From Methanomicrobiales archaeon (GTDB lineage: Archaea > Halobacteriota > Methanomicrobia > Methanomicrobiales > Methanoculleaceae), in the NCBI GenBank assembly GCA_012510295.1, contig JAAZID010000326.1, forward strand, positions 1 to 9,393: a stretch of 9,393 nt of DNA, read 5' to 3'. Below are positions 5,319-9,393 of the stretch, in pieces. The notes under the pieces were generated by a model. That model was not told where the DNA came from, did no database searches, and worked only from the letters and a program-made list of their open reading frames with translations. Position 1 is the first letter of the stretch. Every line of letters begins with the position of its first letter. A program made the position numbers and the translations under genes.

Positions 5319-6344
5319 CTACGGGATAAAAATATCTCCGCCTACCCGGGCCCTCCAGGCCGCGGAGATCTGGTCGATCTTTCCGGCATCCTCCTTCCCG
5401 AAGAGATCGAGGGCGGTGAGGTCGACACCGGGCAGGATCGTGGCATCAAAGACCCGGAGGTCGCCCTGGTAGACTTCGACCTCCTGTGCGCCGGCGGCGG
5501 TGGCGACGAGAACGGGATCGCGCGCGACCGGGTGATCCGCAAGGTCGCTGTACGACCGGCGGATCGTCACCTCCTCGATATCCAGGAACTCCCGGTTCAC
5601 CTGGATGTTGCAGGCGGTCCAGAAGGCTGCCGCGTACCAGGCGTCGTTTTCTATCACGTGGGGGATGCCGGCCCGGGCCGCAACGAGCCCGAGGGTGCCG
5701 GCACCCGAGCAGGCGTCGACGAACGTCCGGGGCCGGCGTCGCCCGATCTCGCGCTCAAGGGTGAGGATCTTCTCGTTGTGGTCCCGGGGGAACTCGACAT
5801 GCAGGGTCGACTGCTGCTTGTAGACGACCACCGGCCCTGCCCGGGTGGGGAAGATGTCGGCCCGGACGTCGCATCCTGCAAGCAGGGTGTGGGTCGCGGG
5901 TTCGGCGTCGAGGTCGGCGATCCCCGGCGTCCCGGCCCCTGCCCGGACGACCCCCCGGACCTCCGGGACCTCAGCAATGATGCGGGCGGCGGACCGCTCC
6001 CCGACCGCCCTTGAGAGGAGGATGAGCGATCCGGCCGGGAGGTAGGGGGCCGTGCGCATGGCAAACCCCGGGTGGATGAGCGGCGTCCCGGCGCCGGCGA
6101 GCGGTTCGGTTTCGGCGAGATCGCCTTCCTCGACCATAACCCGGTAGATGTCAGCGAAGACCTCATCGATGAACCGCTTTCCGCAGGAGGGGCAGGGTTC
6201 CCCCGGGCTGATATCCGGCGGCGGGAGGCGTTTGTCGTAGACGAGCCCCATGCAGTCAGGGCAGGGGGCGAAGCGCCCCGGGAGGTTTTTGAGGAGTTTG
6301 CGGGCGTCCGTGATACAGTCGTGCCCGCAGACGGGACAGTGCAT
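5319..6344 (-). CDS. zinc-ribbon protein with class I methyltransferase-like domain
   Basis: From the ATG at 6344 this is a 341-residue protein. The N-terminus has cysteine pairs C3/C6 plus C10, C28/C31 and C51/C54, suggesting one or two zinc ribbons. After a middle region comes a Rossmann-type segment: FVDACSGAGTLGL (about 208-220) is SAM motif I, VIEND (230-234) fits the acidic ribose-binding end of the second strand, and DLTALDLFG (about 308-316) takes the motif IV place. The general order, zinc binding and a middle domain before the SAM fold, suggests an RNA methyltransferase and loosely recalls Trm5/Tyw2, but no clear catalytic NPPY/DPPY is seen, so activity and substrate are unknown. 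An upstream in-frame ATG at 6392 would add 16 residues and overlap the preceding stop by four bases; I prefer 6344 because a TATA box lies 26 bases before it. Confidence 0.7.
   Translation of the reverse strand: MHCPVCGHDCITDARKLLKNLPGRFAPCPDCMGLVYDKRLPPPDISPGEPCPSCGKRFIDEVFADIYRVMVEEGDLAETEPLAGAGTPLIHPGFAMRTAPYLPAGSLILLSRAVGERSAARIIAEVPEVRGVVRAGAGTPGIADLDAEPATHTLLAGCDVRADIFPTRAGPVVVYKQQSTLHVEFPRDHNEKILTLEREIGRRRPRTFVDACSGAGTLGLVAARAGIPHVIENDAWYAAAFWTACNIQVNREFLDIEEVTIRRSYSDLADHPVARDPVLVATAAGAQEVEVYQGDLRVFDATILPGVDLTALDLFGKEDAGKIDQISAAWRARVGGDIFIP
5326..5335 (-). promoter_or_regulatory. TATA box of the SRP RNA gene
   Basis: On the minus strand this reads ATATTTTTAT, centred about 27 bases before the predicted RNA 5' end at 5303. 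It lies within the last codons of the zinc-ribbon/methyltransferase gene, whose stop is only 15 bases from the RNA start. A second AT-rich stretch, TATATAC at 5304-5310, is too close to the predicted 5' end to act as the TATA box. Confidence 0.6.
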
Positions 6345-6367
6345 ACCCGAGGGGTTGGGAGCGGGGG

Positions 6368-6372
6368 TATAT
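6368..6372 (-). promoter_or_regulatory. possible TATA box deciding the start of the zinc-ribbon/methyltransferase gene
   Basis: On the minus strand this is CATATACC, with an A/G-rich CGAAAGA just upstream that could serve as BRE. The centre is 26 bases before the ATG at 6344, so it supports a leaderless start there and its own promoter, rather than coupling to the SpoIIAA-like gene. Confidence 0.45.
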
Positions 6373-6388
6373 GGGTCTTTCGAGACTT

Positions 6389-6784
6389 TCATTCGGCGGT
6401 CAGGAGAACCCGGACCAGGCCTTCACGTAACCAGCCCCAGGCGTCTCTCTGGCGATTCTCCGGGAAGTAACGGACGTCGATGTCGCCAAATCCGATGAAG
6501 AGCGCGGGAAAACGGTTCATCCACTCCCGCCACCGCTCTCCACCGACGATGGCGATCCGGTCGACGTTCTCCATCCCCGGCCACTGCCTGAAGGCATCCC
6601 ACCCCTCCCCCGGCCTCCAGCTCCGGAATCCCTCGATCTTGAAGAGGATCCGGATCTTCGGGTATTCGCTCATCACCCGCTCGAGCTCCGGAAGAAGGAT
6701 GGTAGCATAATCACTCTCACTGAGCTTCCCGTCGAATCGAAAACCGAGAACACCCCCAGAACTCTCTCTCATTCGGTCAAGCAT
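6389..6784 (-). CDS. SpoIIAA-like (STAS-related) protein
   Basis: This 131-residue soluble protein fits the SpoIIAA-like family (PF11964). Signs are an early strand LGFRFDGKLSESDY, a helix TILLPELERVMSEYPKIRILFKI, FRSWRPGEGWDAFRQWP in the middle, then VDRIAIVGGERWREWM and a final strand DIDVRYFP followed by an amphipathic helix AWGWLREGL. The family has an alpha/beta STAS-type fold, often associated with membranes or lipid binding in other organisms; its function is not established. It lies downstream of the split HdeD gene and just before the zinc-ribbon/methyltransferase gene. Its TGA overlaps an in-frame ATG (6392) of that gene. A weak TATA-like CTATTCATA is at 6801-6809, about 21 bases from the ATG. 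Confidence 0.8.
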   Translation of the reverse strand: MLDRMRESSGGVLGFRFDGKLSESDYATILLPELERVMSEYPKIRILFKIEGFRSWRPGEGWDAFRQWPGMENVDRIAIVGGERWREWMNRFPALFIGFGDIDVRYFPENRQRDAWGWLREGLVRVLLTAE

Positions 6785-6809
6785 GGGTGCCCCATTGGCC
6801 TATGAATAG

Positions 6810-6815
6810 AAAAAA
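6810..6815 (-). terminator. T-run, possible terminator downstream of the hdeD-like gene
   Basis: Six consecutive T on the minus strand (GGTTTTTTC) lie about 80 bases past the stop of the split HdeD gene and about 26 bases before the next start codon. A T-run of this size is a usual archaeal termination signal. Part of it may instead belong to the promoter of the SpoIIAA-like gene. Confidence 0.35.
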
Positions 6816-6858
6816 CCTGCGCCTCTCCCTGCATCAATCGTCCCGTCGGCGGGTCTGC

Positions 6859-6888
6859 ACCCCGGGGTGGTTCCGTCAGGCGGCCGAC
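6859..6888. other. dyad-rich non-coding stretch after the split hdeD gene
   Basis: The 111-base gap 6785-6895 has no gene. It holds a perfect 12-base palindrome CACCCCGGGGTG (6858-6869) and a wider inverted repeat, GTCGGC at 6845-6850 with GCCGAC at 6883-6888. It could fold as the 3' end of the hdeD-like transcript or mark a protein site. Role unknown. Confidence 0.25.
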
Positions 6889-6895
6889 GATCCCG

Positions 6896-7411
6896 CTATC
6901 CGCCCCTCCTGAGCTCAAGGATGATCATCAGGGCTCCTCCGATGAGGGCTACGGCCGCGAGGATCTTCATCAGCAGGGAGAGGGTGGCGATAATGGGGTT
7001 TGCAATCAGGATGAGCCCGGATATGATGCTCACGATACCGAATATCCAGGCCCCGTAACCGGTGCCTGAGATCCCCCGCACGATGTGGACAACACCGATG
7101 ATCAACCCTATCGCCCCGATGACGATGGCAAGGGATGCCGGGAGGAGGGTGGCGCTGTAGAGCGGATAGGAGAGGACCAGTATGCTGCCGATGATGCCGA
7201 GGATACCGATAAGTACCTTCCATTCCCGGTCCGTTTTCTCCGGGTAGAGGCTTGCCAGGACAAGTATTCCGTCGATCATTCAGTATGTGCCAAGGATGAG
7301 GATCAGGACGACGAGGATCCCGACGGGATAGGTCAGGAGCAGGACGCCGAGAGCGAGGGCGATGATTCCCTGGAGTAGCGCGAGCCATCGGGGGGATGTT
7401 GCACGTGCCAT
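6896..7411 (-). pseudogene. HdeD-family (DUF308) membrane protein split by an in-frame TGA
   Basis: Read through one stop, this is a 171-residue HdeD-type membrane protein of near-normal length. The N-terminal part (7411-7280, 43 residues) ends LILGTY, then TGA, and the next codon is ATG in the same frame, continuing MIDGILVLASLY (7279-6896, 127 residues). Family members have a continuous second membrane helix here, and a TGG (Trp) would restore it, so one base change explains the break. The three internal repeats of HdeD proteins show as LGVLLLTYP, GSILVLSYP and GLILIANP. About five or six hydrophobic segments are visible. Known HdeD acts in acid resistance in enterobacteria; the archaeal role is unknown. 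The TGAATG junction could permit reinitiation, giving a two-part protein. The start at 7411 is fixed by a TATA box 26 bases upstream. Confidence 0.7.
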
Positions 7412-7433
7412 GATGTCGCGGGCGTCCGGATCG

Positions 7434-7441
7434 TATATATA
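7434..7441 (-). promoter_or_regulatory. TATA box of the split hdeD gene
   Basis: TATATATA, the best TATA match in the window, is centred about 26 bases before the ATG at 7411. It supports that start over an upstream in-frame ATG at 7534, which would add a 41-residue proline/arginine-rich tail. It also suggests that the broken gene is still transcribed. Confidence 0.65.
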
Positions 7442-7559
7442 CCTGCCTTCACGAGGGGGGTCGGGACGGGGGTTATCTCCGCAGGTCTGGAACCGGGTAT
7501 TCCGGTGAGCATTCGCCGGGAACGGTGTATGCACATCTGTTCTCCCCCTCCTTTCACGG

Positions 7560-8108
7560 ATGGTGAGGATGATTCTCCCGGATGCGGTGATCTGGTTTCG
7601 TCAGGCTGTAAAAGCACTGATAGCGGCGCTCCTCTTCTTCGTGATTCTCCCGCTCGCCCTCGGTTCTGCCTCCGGGATCCCGACGGCCCAGGTGTTTGCG
7701 CTGGTCTCATCCACCGCCGTGCTCCAGTCAAACGCCGTCTTCGTCGGTGTGGGCATGGGGATGCACCCCGCCGGGATCCTCGCGATCATGACGCTCGTTG
7801 AGGTCGGTGCCGTGCTCGCTATCCTCTTTGCCTGCGATGCGTTCGCTCATTCCTCGATCCGGGTCAGGAGTATACTGGAGCGCACCGAGGTGAGGATGCA
7901 GAAGGTGCCGCTCCTCACGAAATATGGTGCGGTAACACTCATTGTCCTCCCGACACTGCTGGTCGTCGGCCTCTACTCAAGTGTCGTGATCTGCTGGATC
8001 CTCCGGTGGGATCGGATCCAGTCCCTCTTCTTCATCACCATCGGGTGGCTCGCCGTCACGGTCTTCCTCATGGCCGTCGCGCTCGGGTTGGTGCGGATGT
8101 TTGCCTGA
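7560..8108 (+). CDS. multi-TM membrane protein, possibly small multidrug export family
   Basis: This 182-residue protein has about five hydrophobic segments (near 12-36, 42-62, 70-93, 122-147 and 153-180), with a charged loop at 99-121 containing RVRSILERTEVRMQKV. The pattern of two similar membrane halves, with KYGAVTLIVLPTLLVVG opening the second and a helix on either side of a conserved proline, resembles the putative small multidrug export family (PF06695/COG2426). However, the family's glycine/proline-rich signatures are only partly present, so the call is tentative and no substrate is inferred. The gene is divergent from the hdeD-like gene across a 148-base gap. The start may be the ATG at 7560 or 7569; a weak TATA-like TGTATGCA at 7526-7533 is about 30 bases before the first. 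Confidence 0.55.
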   Translation: MVRMILPDAVIWFRQAVKALIAALLFFVILPLALGSASGIPTAQVFALVSSTAVLQSNAVFVGVGMGMHPAGILAIMTLVEVGAVLAILFACDAFAHSSIRVRSILERTEVRMQKVPLLTKYGAVTLIVLPTLLVVGLYSSVVICWILRWDRIQSLFFITIGWLAVTVFLMAVALGLVRMFA

Positions 8109-8137
8109 TAGGCCGGCGCCTACCCTGTCGGCAGGTG

Positions 8138-8160
8138 GATATACTTCTGAAGAGATATAT
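8138..8160 (+). promoter_or_regulatory. promoter region of the cardiolipin synthase gene
   Basis: Two TATA-like boxes lie in the 89-base gap before cls: GATATAC (8138-8144) and ATATAT (8155-8160). The first would start transcription near 8167 and leave a leader of about 30 bases holding the Shine-Dalgarno site; the second would start near 8184, inside that site. The first therefore fits better. Confidence 0.45.
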
Positions 8161-8182
8161 CGGTCATATTCAGCCCCTGCAG

Positions 8183-8188
8183 GGAGGT
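8183..8188 (+). promoter_or_regulatory. ribosome binding site of the cardiolipin synthase gene
   Basis: GGAGGT lies nine bases before the ATG at 8198. It is the strongest Shine-Dalgarno match in the window and supports the chosen start. Confidence 0.7.
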
Positions 8189-8197
8189 AACAGCAGA

Positions 8198-9393
8198 ATG
8201 GCCCTTCTCGTGACCCTACTTACCATCGTCCTGGTCCTCAACATCATATTTGCCATCACTGTCGTCTTCTTTGAGCGGAGGAATCCGACGGCGGCGATGG
8301 CCTGGTTGATGGTCCTCTTCCTCCTGCCGCCGATCGGGTTCCTGTTCTACCTGATATTCGGTCAGAACTATACCCAGCAGAGGATGTTCGTCATCAAGGA
8401 GGAGGAGGACCGGCAGTACCTGCAGGAGACCCTCCTGGGGCAGTACCGTGAGCTCTCTGAGAGAACTTACCGCTTCACCACCCCCGAGGCCGCTGAGTTC
8501 CGCGAGACGATCTCTCTCTTCCTCAAGAACAACCGGGCGCACCTGACCGGGAGGAACAAGGTCGATCTCTACACCCGGGGTGAGGAGAAGTTCGACGCGC
8601 TCTTTGCCGCGATCCACGGAGCACGCTACCATATCCACATTGAGTACTATATCGTCAACAACGACGAGCTGGGGCGGAAGATCGTCCGTGCCCTCGCGGA
8701 GAAGGCCCGGGAGGGCGTCGAGGTCCGTCTCCTCTTCGATGCGGTGGGGACCCGTAACTGGGGCAGGTCACGGAAGGCGTTCTCGGAGCTGACCCGTGCC
8801 GGCGGGGAGGTCGGGGCCTTTTTTCCCTCGTTCTACCGGGTCAACTACCGCAACCACAGGAAGATCGCGGTCATCGACGGGACGGTGGGGTTCATCGGCG
8901 GGTTCAATATCGGGGACGAGTACCTGGGGAAGGGTCCCCTGGGTTTCTGGCGCGACACAGCCCTCCGGATAGAGGGGCGGGGCGTCCACCTCCTCCAGCT
9001 CCGGTTCTTCCTCGACTGGCATTACGTTACCGGCAGGTACCCGGGGCCGGCCCCCCGCCCCCACTACTTCCCGGACCCCGGCACCCCCGGGACGACACCG
9101 ATCCAGATCGTCTCCGGCGGCCCCGATACCCGGTGGAACCCGATAAAAGAGGGTTACATCAAGCTGATCAACTCCGCCCGGGAGTCGGTCTACATCCAGA
9201 CACCTTACTTCGTCCCCGATGATAGCGTCGCCGATGCTCTCAGGATCGCGGCGCTCTCCGGTGTCGATGTCCGGGTCATGATCCCCTGTAAGCCCGACCA
9301 CCCGTTCGTCTACTGGGCGAGCCTCTCGTTCATCGGCGACCTCCTTGATGCCGGGGTGCGGGCCTACACATACGACGACGGGTTTCTCCACGC
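8198..9393 (+). CDS. cls: cardiolipin synthase-type phospholipid synthase, partial at right edge
   Basis: The visible 398 residues are the N-terminal four-fifths of a bacterial-type cardiolipin synthase, a PLD-superfamily membrane enzyme that joins two glycerophospholipids (in archaea, archaetidylglycerol-type lipids) to make a dimeric lipid and free glycerol. Two membrane segments lie at about 3-24 and 33-54, with PPIGFLFYLIFG at the second. The first catalytic motif NHRKIAVIDG has H220, K222 and D227, followed by GFIGGFNIGDEY. The second half begins with IQIVSGGPD and VYIQTPYFVPDD. The sequence ends at H398 of DDGFLH, the first residue of the second HKD motif, so that catalytic site is outside the window. 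Family length is about 480-500. The start is fixed by GGAGGT nine bases upstream. In archaea this enzyme type is patchy, so transfer from bacteria is possible, but codon use looks like its neighbours. Confidence 0.9.
   Translation, partial: MALLVTLLTIVLVLNIIFAITVVFFERRNPTAAMAWLMVLFLLPPIGFLFYLIFGQNYTQQRMFVIKEEEDRQYLQETLLGQYRELSERTYRFTTPEAAEFRETISLFLKNNRAHLTGRNKVDLYTRGEEKFDALFAAIHGARYHIHIEYYIVNNDELGRKIVRALAEKAREGVEVRLLFDAVGTRNWGRSRKAFSELTRAGGEVGAFFPSFYRVNYRNHRKIAVIDGTVGFIGGFNIGDEYLGKGPLGFWRDTALRIEGRGVHLLQLRFFLDWHYVTGRYPGPAPRPHYFPDPGTPGTTPIQIVSGGPDTRWNPIKEGYIKLINSARESVYIQTPYFVPDDSVADALRIAALSGVDVRVMIPCKPDHPFVYWASLSFIGDLLDAGVRAYTYDDGFLH

Noticed and set aside
4842..6014. 390-residue plus-strand ORF across SRP RNA, mdh start and the zinc-ribbon gene
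   Set aside because: It runs antisense to an RNA gene and two recognisable proteins, and its sequence has no domain features.
7280..7282. TGA in the hdeD-like gene as a selenocysteine codon
   Set aside because: Homologous positions are within a membrane helix, where Trp fits. No selenocysteine insertion element was recognised, and Sec use is not expected in this type of protein.
7412..7534. 41-residue N-terminal extension of the hdeD N-terminal part
   Set aside because: The extension is rich in Pro/Arg, crosses the TATATATA promoter and has no membrane-protein character; the ATG at 7411 has ideal leaderless spacing.
8768..9391. 207-residue and 140-residue minus-strand ORFs opposite the cls gene
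   Set aside because: They are shadows of cls, which has a strong ribosome binding site, membrane helices and an intact HKD motif on the plus strand.
1..9393. CRISPR array, tRNA, insertion sequence, integrase or defence cassette
   Set aside because: Reading both strands I found no regular repeat-spacer pattern, no tRNA cloverleaf, no transposase or integrase, and no recognised defence gene set.

Overview
The window looks like a stretch of a GC-rich, hydrogenotrophic methanogen chromosome, most likely Methanomicrobiales and possibly Methanoculleus-like. The evidence is an archaeal-type SRP (7S) RNA, an archaeal elongation factor 1-beta next to a double zinc-ribbon microprotein, an archaeal malate dehydrogenase, a COG2054 kinase of the methanofuran-pathway type (MfnE), and TATA boxes placed about 26-27 bases before start codons. 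The species assignment is inference from sequence character only.

Layout. Bases 1-240 hold at best one small disordered ORF. A membrane-anchored OB-fold protein (243-608, minus) is divergent from a two-gene regulator operon: a winged-helix protein (678-911) and a Xre/COG2522-type HTH protein (908-1225). The HTH gene converges on a secreted, C-terminally anchored PLD-superfamily protein with an N-terminal lamin-tail-like domain (1230-2903, minus). A short divergent gap leads to mfnE (2945-3547), then a zinc-ribbon microprotein (3592-3756) and aEF1B (3759-4013), closed by a hairpin plus T-run. On the minus strand, in transcription order, come a split HdeD-family membrane protein (7411-6896), a SpoIIAA-like protein (6784-6389), a zinc-ribbon/methyltransferase-like protein (6344-5319), SRP RNA (about 5303-4998) and malate dehydrogenase (4982-4029). 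The right end, on the plus strand, has a multi-TM protein (7560-8108) and a cardiolipin synthase-type enzyme (8198 to the edge), cut inside its second HKD motif.

How it works together. This is mainly housekeeping: translation (aEF1B, zinc ribbon), protein targeting (SRP RNA), carbon metabolism (Mdh), coenzyme synthesis (MfnE) and envelope lipid chemistry (Cls). Accessory envelope and regulatory genes lie around it. I see no mobile element, CRISPR array, tRNA or phage gene.

Points most worth a second look: SRP RNA lies 15 bases upstream of mdh with no visible terminator or promoter between them; an in-frame TGA splits the HdeD gene where a Trp codon would restore it; a GTTAAC dyad sits between the TATA box and start codon of the regulator operon; leaderless-type promoter spacing recurs; and the zinc-ribbon/methyltransferase protein is poorly characterised.
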